This document shows, one piece after another, positions 10,018 through 20,865 of a DNA stretch of 64,000 nucleotides. Both the position numbers and the translations under genes were made by a program. The stretch lies in assembly GCA_003988855.1 (NCBI GenBank), contig QYAI01000006.1, positions 310,001 through 374,000 of the forward strand. The letters run 5' to 3'. Origin of the DNA: Arachnopeziza araneosa. Its lineage: Eukaryota > Ascomycota > Leotiomycetes > Helotiales > Arachnopezizaceae. The stretch's first letter is position 1. Each line of letters opens with the position of its first letter. The notes under the pieces are model-generated. The model was not told where the DNA came from. It searched no databases and saw only the letters and a program-made list of their open reading frames with translations.

Positions 10018-10705
10018 CTACTCACGCTCTCCGTCCGCCCTCCCCTCTCCAAGCAACCACCCTGCCTCCCCTCCACCAGGTCCCCAAGCCGCCCTCCCCA
10101 GACTCCGTCCGGCAACCTCGCAATCCACCTTGATATCCTGCACCAGCGCCTCGAGACTATCGTAATCCCTCTCCACCCGGATGAAACCCAGCAGCAGCAC
10201 CCTCATCTCAGCCCCGTAAAAGTCCTTCTGGAACCCGTGGAGCACGTGGATCTCCGCCGAGCGGACCGTGTTCTTATAGAACGGGTTGTACCCGATGGAC
10301 ATGACCATGGGGTAGATGCGCCAGCCTTCTTCCTGCTTGGCGGGAGGGATGGCGAGGGGACTGGCTGGGGGGACGAACGCGTCGTCGAGGATCTTGCTGG
10401 ATATGATGGGGGTGGAAGAGGGGTCGAGGGAGGGGTGGGAAGTTGGGAGACGGATCGATGCCCAGCCAAAGTAGACGCCGGAATCGATGCTGCTGATCCA
10501 GGTGGTCTCTGCCGTTGGGACGGGAATGTTGGCGGTGGGGATCCCGAGCTGGAGGTGATGTGTTAGTGGATATTTCTGGTCAGGATTGGGGATATACTTC
10601 TTTGGATCCGCGGCCGAATCCTGCTACTACTTCTCCTCCCATTCGAAATGGGAAGGGAGGCTCGGGGCCGGAATCGGGGCCTATGATTAATGGTCGTTCG
10701 GCCAT
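10018..10705 (-). CDS. FMN1: riboflavin kinase (ATP:riboflavin 5'-phosphotransferase)
   Basis: Two exons, 10705-10598 and 10548-10018, with a 49-nt intron, giving 212 residues; yeast Fmn1 is about 218. The protein phosphorylates riboflavin to FMN. Family landmarks: MAERPLIIGPDSGPE at the N-terminus, GFGRGSKELGIPTANIPV across the splice (the PTAN motif binds ATP/Mg), ESGVYFG-like SGVYFGWASI, PMVMSIGYNPFYKNTVRSAE (the conserved catalytic glutamate lies just beyond, in the RSAEIHVLH strand) and FYGAEMRVLLLGFIR. The C-terminal 20 residues after VAGRSLGRAAW are Gly-rich and species-specific. It would supply cofactor for the flavoenzymes elsewhere in the window, but nothing suggests coregulation. 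Confidence 0.93.
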
Positions 10706-11166
10706 TTGGACTGCTGTCTCCTGCGATGGGAATGTACAGCTAGATGAAGTGAAGAGACAGGCAGACATAAGAATGAAGTGGGAGGCGAGGCTGAGGTGGG
10801 GGATGTTCGATGCAAGGCTGACAGCTTGGGCTGAGCCGTATCCCCCAGACGCATCTCCCTCCGATTCACATTGCAGATGCACAAAGACTCAAGACGAAAA
10901 TGTACTTGGTATTCAATCCTCGTAACGTCATACCATGAATATATCCACACCAGGCACACGCAGCCAATGATCAACAATATGTCCACACCGAGCCTAATAA
11001 CAGCCAGGCATTAAATAGGTATCCACACCCTGAAATAAGAAACCAATATATATAATTCCAGAACGCCGCCTCCGCTCTTGACAGAGCATCCTCTTTTCCT
11101 GTCCCTATGCATATCCATGCTGCGCCAGAATCCATGCACCAATCCCAAATCCCTTTGTGCTTTGTT
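10706..11166. other. intergenic region between FMN1 and the acuK-like gene
   Basis: It carries the FMN1 promoter and the 3' UTR of the upstream regulator. No supported ORF or repeat. Confidence 0.4.
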
Positions 11167-13376
11167 TCAGATGCACGGTAAGAACTAGACTTGTAAGAAG
11201 ATCATCTCTCAAGACGGCACGCGAAACTTACGTTCATAACAATCAACATCGGGATATCAAACACGTCTCTCTTTACCGTCCAGCAATAGCTGCAATCCAT
11301 CTTTCCGTCTTTCTCTAACCTCCCAATCCCATGTTCTCCATCGATATGGGTAACTCGATTTCCCATACCTCCAATGCCACCCGGCGGCACAATCTTCTTG
11401 TTGATGCTCTCGTGCTTTTTTTCTGGTGACATCTCGGCCATCTCCTTTGTCTGATATTTCAAGAGCTTGCATCTTGTAGTAACTGACCCACGGCTATCAT
11501 TGAACGCGAGTCGAGCGAAGTCTTCATAGAATTCAACGACACTATCATCATCCAATAGCTCAGCTAAGAATACAGGCTGAGGTCTCGATTCCTTGCCCTG
11601 CTGGTCAACTACACCCAAAGGACGCAATCGAGGAGTGGTGAGACCAGCGCGCCCCGTGTTAATGGTGCTCCCAGGTCCCGAGTCTTGGGCGCTTCGCCCT
11701 GTGTTAATGTTCACATTTGACTCTTTTCCTAACAAGACATCTTTCTTCCAGCCAGTAAGAAGTGTAAACTCCTTATTCACAGCTGCAACCTCACCAGTAC
11801 GACGACATACGAGAGTAGGCGTGCAACAATTATGCATGAACTCTTCATATTCGAAGAGAGTTCGCTGGAAACATTTTTCCATGAAGATGAGATCTTGTCG
11901 ATTCAGAGTTTTGGTACACGAGATGAAGGACGGACGAATGGAGGCGAGAGATTTCGCGATGCGTAAGGTCTTGCTGGCTGAAAATCTCGTTTGGAGAAAG
12001 GCTGTTAGGCTATGAAATCCTGTCGTGTACGAGTACGGTTCGTGAACAGTATCATATATAGATGATGGATCTCGAGTACGTTTCCCAAGAACTGAAGATG
12101 GTAGTCCAAATCTTCCAGATGGTCCTTTTGACGGCTGTGGCTGTGGCTTTGCTGGTCGTTGGGCAGCGGAGGATTGATGTGGGGGAGTATAGGTTGTTGT
12201 GGTTGGGGAGCCGTCAAAGACGCCACTCGGTCCGGGACTTGCATCTGTGCTCGGGCTGTGATAGCTAGTTGGGCCAGTAGCAATTGCATATGCATGTGGT
12301 AAACCATGATGAACAGGGTATAGGGGATTTTCCTGCTGCATGCCTCCAAAGGTCATCATATCTTGGCCATACATCTGACCATACTGATTCATGCCATTCC
12401 CAAAGACACTTCCATTGTTGAAGCCTACATCGCTCATGCCTTGTGAGGAGATAGATCCTGTATGATCTTTCGGAGGCGTCTCTGCCGAACCAGAAGCTAT
12501 ATGGCCAAGCATGCCAAATTCCATAGCACCATAGTGATTTCCAAAGCTCAACCCTTCCAAGTCAAAGTTGAATATGGCTGGATTGCTGGGGTCGAAAAGG
12601 GCGGCACCAAATGATGATTGAACATCGTTTGATACTTGAGGCATTGAAATTGTTTGCATTGATGACTGGCGGCTAGGACCTTGGAACGTGGGCGACAACG
12701 GGGATTGTTGACTGCTATAGGAGAGTCTTGCTTGTAGAGGAGGGGGCATGGGGTTCTGCGAAAACAAAGGATATGAGGGGGAGGTTTCAGCTTGAGAGAA
12801 AAAGGGATTGAGACCTGGCGATGTATCAGAAGCCGTTGTGCTTGTGGTAGGCGGGCCATTATTTGGTTGAGAGTTGTTGCCCTGATTGTAATTGGGCCCA
12901 AGAACAGGTCGCAAAGCTTCAGGAGGAGCATCATGAAGATACTTTGCCTTCTTCCGAACACCGTCTTGACAAGCATCAGCAAGACCTCTCTTGATACAGC
13001 GTTGGCAAGGACGCTCGTCACCTAGAGTTTTCTATTAGTCGCCGCTCACGAAGCCGAGAAGAAATCGACAGATAAGTAAACAAGCAAGCATACCGCAAGT
13101 CAAGTGAGCCCTTTGACAAGCAAAACAAGCTCTCCGGGCTTTCTTTCTCCTAGGTCTTAATGGGTCCTTGGGATCTAGCTTCGGCTTGGTTGCGGCAGTT
13201 CCCACTATCTTTCCATTTTCATCCCTCTCTGGTAGAAACTTTTGCTCGGCCATGTCTGGATTATCGTCGTCCTCCTCTTTGCCTATTTCAAGATCATGCT
13301 CATCGTGATCAGTGTAGTCATTTTCCGAGATTCCATCCGAAACCTCAGGGTCTTCATGATCAGTATCTCCCGACAT
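11167..13376 (-). CDS. acuK: Zn2Cys6-PAS transcription activator of gluconeogenesis, acuK/ERT1-like
   Basis: Three exons: 13376-13094, 13021-11232 and 11184-11167, giving 696 residues. An acidic N-terminus is followed by the basic segment RPRRKKARRA and a binuclear zinc cluster: Cys84, Cys87, Cys94, Cys100, Cys103 and Cys112 (CFACQRAHLTC...GDERPCQRCIKRG). After it comes the linker VRKKAKYLHDAP, which I associate with the AcuK/AcuM/ERT1 regulators of gluconeogenesis. A long Gln/Ser/Pro/Asn-rich middle follows, then a PAS-like domain around 470-560 (CTPTLVCRRTGEVAAVNKEF). The last exon is only 18 nt and adds FLPCI and the stop; this ending matches the family as I remember it, which supports the splice. 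Nuclear DNA-binding protein. Assignment to acuK rather than acuM is likely, not certain. Confidence 0.88.
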
Positions 13377-15112
13377 GCTATCTTATATCAGGGTCCCAGT
13401 CAAGCTGACTGAGAAGTTTGCGAAACCACACCTCGTCAAGCACGTCAATAACAGCAGCCCCCACCTATCTCTCGCGAGACAGCAAGCAAGCTGGCTAGCT
13501 CGGTGTCTGCAGACCTCAGCAGGAGGCTTGTCGTACAATGCAGCAAGAGTAGGAGCGCAGAGGTAGCTGGGCGCCGTGCCGTCCCTCACGCACCACAATG
13601 CACAATGACCTTGTCCTGTCTCCTCCCACCAATTTAACCTCACTCAAGCCCTCAATGGGAGTTCAGGCAACCGCAACCAAGTTCCAGCCAGTCCTTTCTC
13701 TCAGACGTATGCCACGGCTTACAGGTCGCCGAAGCCAATATTGAAAAGATGGCAATGCGCCTCCCACAACTTCGAGCCGACAAGCAAGCAGCCGCCCTTC
13801 ACTCTCCACGTTGTTCGTCCAGTGGCGTGGCTATCTACCCACTCGTCTTCTCCGCTCGCATGTAGCCTCTCCTTCTGGCGCTCTTCAGCCCTCAGAAAGC
13901 TCGCTCACACGCCCAGTTCGTCCCACCACTCCAGATGGCTCAGGCCAGAGCCACGTCCGTATGCCTCCCACTCACGAACCCACAGCTCTCACCTAAGCCG
14001 ATGGGAAAGCGAAGAGCGAACCAAGACCGATGCGTGCGGGCGCCGTGCGACGGGAAGGGGATGCAGGAAGCCGCAAGCCTCAGTTGCACGAGGAGGGCAT
14101 GGTTTCTTTCGTACGTCGTGTTGGATTGCTGCCCAGTCCCATTCAGGCCTGCCCAAGCTTCGGTATCCTTCTGATCGACCGTCTTCTCTATGTACAGCGC
14201 AAGCTTTGGTGTTGCGAAATAGCGCAAAACCAATTGGCGCGCGGACGGAACTGAAGACCCAGTACCTAGGTAAAGCTCGAGAGTGGAGGCGGGGTCTAAG
14301 CTGCGCGGATTTCTGCTTCGTCAGGGGGCGAGACGGTGGACGATGAGGGCGACGGCGAAGGGGGGTGGGACAATTGGCTGGGTGATGTTTGGGTGCGCGT
14401 GGCAGCACGTTGCGGTGATTCTGCCTTGAAGCCGTTGTGCAATGTTCTTCTTAAGTAAGTTCGCCGCAACTGCAAAAATCTCTCGTTCTGAGGCTTGCGC
14501 TTGCAATTGCCCGGTCGTCAGCCACGGGCTCGCTTGGCCTGCGCCCGACTAGGGTCCGCCTCCTTTTTGGGAGCCAGCAGAAACAAAACAGACGTTTATT
14601 AATAGGCCTGCTGGCGGACGGACGGAGACGGGCATGGAGGAGATGCAGGAGGAGGAGAGCCATTCCGACGGGACATGACCGACCCAACCTCTCGCCCATC
14701 ACCGTCGCACCAACAGCACCTATGCATGGTCACATGTTGCATGTCCTGCTTGGGAAAAGCCTCTCCCATCCGCGGTTGAGATCCGGATGTCGATGTTCTG
14801 ACGAACCGAGACGCCGAGTAACTGTTTGCATTCCAGCTTCGTCGTCTTGTCCCGCTTGAGAGGAGCGACATCTGGGCATCAGATGACGCTCGACGTATTA
14901 CCGCATATGTACCTCTGACCTGGGACATGGACTTGGGATTTTTGTCTCAGAAATTGCCCTGCATCACAAAGTGCCCAGATAAAGATTGGGACAGGCTGGA
15001 GGCTTCTCTAATCTTTGAGTCCCATCAAGCATCCTCATGCCGTGTTTCCAACCAATCCTCCCTCGGCATAACTCTGATGATGTACAGGAAATATGAAGAC
15101 AAGACGAAATAA
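13377..15112. other. 1.7-kb upstream region of the acuK-like gene, no supported gene
   Basis: Several overlapping frames of 60-200 codons occur on both strands (for example 13741-14346), but all are Arg/Ser/Cys/Pro-rich without any domain, as expected of chance frames in GC-balanced DNA. The region probably contains a long promoter and 5' leader of the regulator and the 3' flank of the MFS gene. Confidence 0.4.
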
Positions 15113-17848
15113 TTACGACGTCGCAAACCGACTTTGCCCTCTGATCTTCTTTCCATACTTGAAAAATATATATGGGAACGGCATCATAGCGACCGTGAGG
15201 AAGGCAAGTAGACTAGTCGCCCATTGATCGCCGAGCTTGTGGTACATCTGTACGCCAAAGAGTGGGAAGGCGGCTTGTCCCGTCAGCCTCTTCCACCAAT
15301 AGTACATACCTGTACCGTTGGGAATCGTGGATGTCTGATGTAAGAAGGGGGGAACCATACCAGCAAAAGAGCTCCTCGCAAAACTGTTGGCTGCAAGCGA
15401 GGAAGCAGCGTAGACGGGATATGCATCAACAAGAAATGTAAAGATGCCGCTGAAAACAAGGAGGGTTCTATATGTGAACCATTAGCGATGTTGTACAGCT
15501 ATATGTAATGCCATGCAGTGCGTCATGTGAGACTTCTTGCTGAAAGAGAATATGCAGCTCGAGTCCTTCGAGGTTCAACTATTTGCATGTGAAGGATGAA
15601 ATGAGCGGTCTGAAGATTTCGCAATAATAATGATTATGCAGCCGTCAAACGCAGGTACAGCTCATCTTCTGCCCTTGCGATAGAGCATCGCACACTCTCT
15701 TCACTGTTGAACAAAAACATAATTTCAAGGAGAATGCTCACCCCATGCCAAAGATTGTAGATCCTATGACGGGTACGATCCAATGAACACTTGGATATGT
15801 CGTCCACTACAGTGTTGCAGAGTTAGCCTTTTTTCTTCTCCAGTTTTGTTTGGGAGTATGGGAGGTTAACCACCGCTAGTCCGCTTAAAGTACCATGTCC
15901 TGAGAGCAAAAATAAAATAAAATGTCTAAGAGAGCCTGGGCATCCTTACTCCAAACATAAATAGCCCGATCGGAACTAAAACTGCGCCAGCGATTGCTGG
16001 TGGTAATCTATATTCCGGCTCACTGCCACCGATCTCGCCCGTTGCTTTTTCACGTTGTTTAATCAAACGTTCATAGTTTCTGTGCCAGAATGGGTCTGTG
16101 AAAGATCCCAATACCTAGATGAGAGGAAGGTTAGCTTGCTTACATATCTAGAAGATATTTAGGAAGGATCAAGTTTATCGAAGCGTTGCTAATTATTTTA
16201 ACTCACCATGCCCATGAACATTCCCAGGAAAGTTAATCCAGTTTGGGACAGTGTGAAGCCATGATTACCTTCAAACACCAACGGAAAAGCTCCGAAGAAT
16301 AGGTACAAGATACCTAATAGGATTGCGGAGAATAAGCAAAGGTTGAGTACCATAGCTATAGAGTTGATTTGTTAGTGAAAGAATTATTAGATCAGAGAGC
16401 GAGTTAGGAGGAGATAAGCTAGGCTTCCAAGGCAGCTCCATGACTTTAGATACAGATGACGATCCGAATAAGAGTAGGTCTTACGCTCAAGGAATAGTAG
16501 TTGAAATGGTCGCAACAATGAATATGCGATTGTTTTCGGTATGGACTTATTCATCCTCTCCATGGGAGCCTTCCAGTTTTCGTTCCCAGTTTCTTGTCGA
16601 AGTCGTCGTGCTTTATTTCGTAAGAGGACGGGGTGGTATGTTTCTTTGACGAACAGGGCTATCATTACCAGGTTTGCGCCGGCCCAAATTAACAAAACGT
16701 AGAAAGTCCATCTCCAATTAGTGTATTGGTTTATGAAGCCACCGATCAACGGTCCCAGGGAAGGTCCAATGAACGGGCTACCAGTGTAAATTAACATTGG
16801 AAGTTGGAGCTGTTCTCGATTAAACATGTCACCCACAGTTCCACCGGCGACAGATAAGAAAGCACTGCCAGAGAGACCGTCGAAGAAGCGTGCTATTATC
16901 ATAGTTTGTATGTTATTGGCAACTGCAGAAGGAATGATCCAAATCAGAAAGAAAGAGAAAGAGCAGAGGTAGATGGGTCTCCTTCCATAGAATTCGCTGA
17001 TGCAGTTAGTGTATGGCTCTCTAAGATGCTCTGCTTCAACATACGACAGAGGACCGAGGAGCATAGGGCCGCAGCCAAGGCCGAAGATGAAAAAAGAGAG
17101 CCCCAAAGTTGCCACGATCCTTGAACAACCAAAGTCATTTTCAAGTTGCTTGTAGGTTGAAGTGTACATAGAAGAAGTGCAAGTCCTAGTGAAAGTTAGT
17201 ATATTCTTCACAGTCTATCACCTCATCCACTACATCTGGCTTGTTATTGAGGTAACGGCGGTTGCATTGACAACTCCTGATTTGATCTTTAGTTTTTTCT
17301 GAGCATACAAGATTGTGCTTCAGAAGCTTCTCTCGAAGCTCATCTTTTATAAATTGTTTGAAATTATTGTTGGCGTGAGGCAGTTGAGGTGTGGTTAACA
17401 GGACTAGCGCCACTCACTAGCGGCCGAGTTCTGAATGGCCTCAAACTGACAAGAAAATTACTTACACGCAAAGCGAACACTCGCTGACAATCAACACAAT
17501 CAACCACTTTCTTGCTTTACTCATGCTTCTTGGGTTTTCGGGGTCGTTATCCCCATCCTCCCAGCCAACTTCAAACTCATCCTTTTCGGTTGCGCCAGTC
17601 TCGAGTTGGTCTCCATCGTGCTTGTCTTCATGGTCGTCGCACCCATAGCCGTTCTGAGATCGGATTCTGCTTATGGATCGCAAAGAGTTGGGAGTATTCC
17701 GTGTTAAAGATTTGGATCGTCGAGCTCCAGAAGGCGCCGAGATGGGTATAAAAAATTTCGGATCAGCGACTCCGGATTCGGAATCGTCATTGAAGCTCGT
17801 CTGTGAGCGAAGCGTCTCATCATCCAACTTCTCGCTCTTCTCCCCCAT
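15113..17848 (-). CDS. MFS transporter, DHA1 drug/polyamine:H+ antiporter type
   Basis: Eight exons: 17848-17466, 17185-17045, 16996-16485, 16355-16207, 16114-15950, 15806-15742, 15467-15361 and 15273-15113; all phases close, giving 560 residues. A polar N-terminal tail of about 110 residues precedes helix 1. Hallmarks of the TPO1/FLU1-like DHA1 group are present: GPLSEFYGRRPIYL (motif A, reached only after removing a 48-nt intron), the GSAFLSVAGGTVGDMF region (motif B), SPFIGPSLGPLIGGFI (antiporter motif C) and NWRWTFYVLLIWAG. The second half ends AAFPLFGVQMYHKLGDQWA. Plasma-membrane export of drugs or polyamines is inferred; the substrate is unknown. Introns of 48 and 87 nt are multiples of three and stop-free, so retained-intron forms would stay in frame. 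Intron 1 (280 nt) and intron 6 (274 nt) are unusually long. Confidence 0.88.
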
Positions 17849-18928
17849 CTTTCTGCAGTTTTCGTCGGTGCAATGCTCAGATCAAGATAGAAATGGACCT
17901 GGGGAATTTAATGTCAGGATATCTCGACTTCGTCAACGCATACTTCTCCAACCTGCGTGTCTGAGACGCTTCCTCCCTCAGCATTATATATGTGAGGTGA
18001 TTATAAGGCTCTCTTCTCTCAAGAACCAATCTATCCTAAGATCTACAGTGGGCACCACAGCGGCAGAAAATTGCGGGCACCTCTCGGGGAGCCCAAAGCT
18101 CTAAAAGAGCTTATTCCCGGCTTTCCTCCGATAGCCTCCATCTCCCCGACCTCTCCATTGAACAGACTTGATATATGGCTCTAGAACTATTGGATTGGCT
18201 GATCTAGCACTGGCTATAATAGTCCAAACTACTAACTACTAACTACTCTATTTCCATATCAATTGATGAAGTTCTTTTGCCTTGTCTTCGAGGCTAAGGT
18301 GACGTCATTACCGAGGGGAGCCAGGCTAGGAGAAACACTCTTCCGCTCGAATGCCTTCCAATATCAAAATACATAACTACACACTACGAATCTACGAGCC
18401 TTGAATTATAGCCTTCTCAAATATCCATCTTCAATCGCATTGGTGCGACTCTAGACTTGCCTTACTCGTGGTGTTACCTTATTCCCGTGAAATAAGAGTG
18501 GGATGCTGAGAAACCGTCGCAATGGCAAACAACTGCCTCGGGTGACTGGAGCAGTCCCTGGAGCTTGTTCTTCTTGGCCGTTCCATTAATAGCATTTTAG
18601 CATTTTCCTGGAACGCATTGTCTCTTGCTTCTTATCGGCAATTAAACTGTCAGCATACATAGGGATGGTCCGCGCTTAGTGTTCAAAGTACGGGAATAAG
18701 GCTAGTGATATTGAATGCTAACTAAGCTACATAATGAGTGCAGGTAGTTGTTGGTGCTTGGGCTAATTTAGATAAATGTTACTCAACTTACGTTTTTATA
18801 ATCAGAGTTAGACCTGCCTATTTTTAGGTATTGCTTTCAAACAATCGGCACCAACGCAATCCAGCCGTAGGAAAGCCATAGCAGGATGAATTCAAATTTT
18901 TGGTGGTAAAGAGCTACACTATTTCAAA
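17849..18928. other. intergenic region, no supported gene
   Basis: About 1.1 kb that includes the MFS promoter and the 3' flank of the membrane-protein gene. It has a small direct repeat (CTAACTA, about 18232-18245). No coding frame with recognisable content. Confidence 0.4.
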
Positions 18929-20092
18929 TTATGCTACGACAGATATTGCCTCCGTCCTTTTGCTTCTCTGTTGAGCCAATTTTTTCCCCTCGCGGTAAAG
19001 TTCATAGACATGCTTCAAAGAATGTAGATGCGGCTTTTGCCCTTGCTCTACCAGCCTCTTCTCGGTAAAGATCCTGTTAAAGACGGCAAAAGTACCATCA
19101 AGAAAAACAAGAAGTCCTATGCAGAGTGGGAAGATTTGACCAGGTTCATCAGAAAGAGTGTTCTTCGGCTCGAGATCGTTCCATATAATTGTCAACTCCA
19201 CGCCCAGAATCGTAAAGATCAAATTGAAAAAGCCTACAATGGTAGTCCAAAAAATAAACCATTTCATCTTCTCCAATAACTGATTGTCGAGCTCTTTCTT
19301 CTCAGCTCCCAACCCGTACTTCAGAGCCGCGGTCATAGACTTGAATTGATTGGTGATTAAGAACCACGAGGAACGAAGCACACCCGCCGCTACGAACACC
19401 TGAAAAAGTAGCATGACCTTCCTTGCCCAACCGGTAACGCTAGCCTTCGCAAACAGGAACACAAAGTTCTTTGTCCCAAGAAGTGGCAGCCTCTTACAAA
19501 GACTCACCCAGAACCAAAAATTAATGCCCACAACCCACAGATTCGCCAGACTGAGGACAATGCTGCCGGCGCCACCCTCGTTGTCGGGAATCGGCGAAAC
19601 GATCGAAGCAGGGATGCAAATGACGCTGATGAGCGAGATGACGATGAAGGCTTCGCAAGCGCTGAAGTGCTGGTCTGAAGCTAGGACGGTCCAGGAGGCG
19701 AGGAGACCAAGCATGCTGGCGCAACAGGAGAGTTTGATGCCACCTACTCGGAAACATGAGGCTGAGAGAAGCATGCCGGTTGCTTGGGCATAGATGCCGA
19801 CTCGCACGCCAATGCCATAGAGGTCACTAGCTGCGGTCTCGTCACCAGAACGAGCATGGAGGAGCTTGTTGGGGGTGGGATCAGAGTCAAAGTGGTCGTA
19901 TACTATGGGTAGGAGTAAGCCGATTCCTCCCAAGATGAGTGTTACGACCAAGTTGTATGGATATTGAAAGTTGGAATTAATGGGAAGTGGGATGTGCCTT
20001 ATGGTGTCCATTCTGAAAAATGGCTTTGATGATAGTGGGTCTTCCCATAAGCGTGGACAGCAACCATTAAGAGCAGCATAGATTAACCTCAA
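18929..20092 (-). CDS. orphan polytopic membrane protein (about 7-8 helices)
   Basis: Single-exon ORF of 387 residues, or about 360 if translation starts at the second methionine (position 20011, MDTIRHIPLP). I see seven to eight hydrophobic segments, for instance NLVVTLILGGIGLLLPIVY, the pair around GMLLSASC and LGLLASWTVLA, AFIVISLISVICIPASIV, LANLWVVGINFWFWVSL, KVMLLFQVFVAAGVL, FWTTIVGFFNLIFTILGV and FPLCIGLLVFLDGTFAVF. The C-terminus is hydrophilic and basic (EKRLVEQGQKPHLHSLKH..., REGKKLAQQRSKR). It resembles uncharacterised fungal integral membrane proteins; no transporter or GPCR signature is clear. The second start is the more conservative choice because the extra 27 residues contain no helix. 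Confidence 0.75.
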   Translation of the reverse strand: MRLIYAALNGCCPRLWEDPLSSKPFFRMDTIRHIPLPINSNFQYPYNLVVTLILGGIGLLLPIVYDHFDSDPTPNKLLHARSGDETAASDLYGIGVRVGIYAQATGMLLSASCFRVGGIKLSCCASMLGLLASWTVLASDQHFSACEAFIVISLISVICIPASIVSPIPDNEGGAGSIVLSLANLWVVGINFWFWVSLCKRLPLLGTKNFVFLFAKASVTGWARKVMLLFQVFVAAGVLRSSWFLITNQFKSMTAALKYGLGAEKKELDNQLLEKMKWFIFWTTIVGFFNLIFTILGVELTIIWNDLEPKNTLSDEPGQIFPLCIGLLVFLDGTFAVFNRIFTEKRLVEQGQKPHLHSLKHVYELYREGKKLAQQRSKRTEAISVVA

Positions 20093-20765
20093 GTATTGAA
20101 AGGTATAAACTCTAAGCCTCAGAGAAAAGACAAATTGAGATATACTGTCATGTCGACGAGCTGATCTGTTCTGCGTAATGTGGCTGGCGCCACATCATGC
20201 GTATTCCATGCAATAGCAACATGTTATTGGTTGGAAACTGATGAAAGCTTTGCTGAATCCGGAATCTTCTGCGCCGTGACAACTCCCAGAGCCCTTCTAT
20301 CTTGTAAAAATCAGATAATTATCTCCATCCTGAGATCTGGGCATGCTGTCTCCATGATTCCATACCGTTGACGGTCGTAATCGTCGACTCCGATCTCGGC
20401 TAAAAAGGGGCACATCCGAGAGGTCAACTAAACAACCGGGGCATATGGTGTGCGTGCATCCCATCCATCCCCCATCCAGCCTCGAGCGTCGAATGAATCA
20501 AGAGATCGCAATCGCAGGGCCGCGAATAGCCTCGCATCCATCATCATGCCTTATCGAGGCCATTCATCATCCGCTGATATCCATCCCACTCTGATGGGTC
20601 TGACCCACAACATACATTCACGCCGTGGGAAAAAGATGTATATAAATATGCCGTGGGGGTCCACTTGGAAGACTCTCAGAGCAGTTGGGTCTGAGAGAGG
20701 ATCCAAAGTATCAAATATCAGAAGATCAGCACAGAAAGTATTGATCCATCTTATAATACTCGAAT
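20093..20765. other. divergent promoter region of the membrane protein and the esterase
   Basis: It lies between a minus-strand and a plus-strand start codon. It contains a good TATA-like element and, at its right end, the start of a 12-bp minisatellite. No supported gene. Confidence 0.45.
20639..20648 (+). promoter_or_regulatory. TATA-like element TATATAAATA upstream of the esterase
   Basis: The sequence matches a TATA box and lies about 220 nt before the esterase ATG, a plausible distance if the leader includes the minisatellite. Not confirmed by any transcript data. Confidence 0.4.
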
Positions 20766-20861
20766 ATCAACATCAAAATCAACATCAAAATCAACATCAA
20801 AATCAACATCAAAATCAACATCAAAATCAACATCAAAATCAACATCAAAATCAACATCAAA
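20766..20861 (+). repeat. minisatellite: eight perfect copies of ATCAACATCAAA ending 4 nt before a start codon
   Basis: Eight identical 12-bp units run head to tail with no mismatch and stop four bases before the ATG of the esterase. The plus strand has no stop and no ATG in any frame through the array, and because the unit is a multiple of three, copy-number changes preserve frame. The minus strand also stays open, reading Asp-Val-Asp-Phe. The array is almost free of G on the plus strand, so the leader would be unstructured A/C/T-rich RNA. Confidence 0.95.
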
Positions 20862-20865
20862 CATC

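Noticed and set aside
9904..10566. 220-codon plus-strand frame rich in Pro, Leu and His
   Set aside because: It is the antisense shadow of the riboflavin kinase exon, whose minus-strand product has strong family motifs.
13741..14346. 201-codon plus-strand frame and overlapping minus-strand frames
   Set aside because: Composition is random (Arg, Ser, Cys and His scattered), no domain, and both strands are open; treated as upstream non-coding DNA of the acuK-like gene.
17186..17413. 75-codon frame inside the first MFS intron
   Set aside because: The flanking splice sites close phase perfectly and give the expected TCTSSMYTSTY helix; the frame lacks any MFS-like content.
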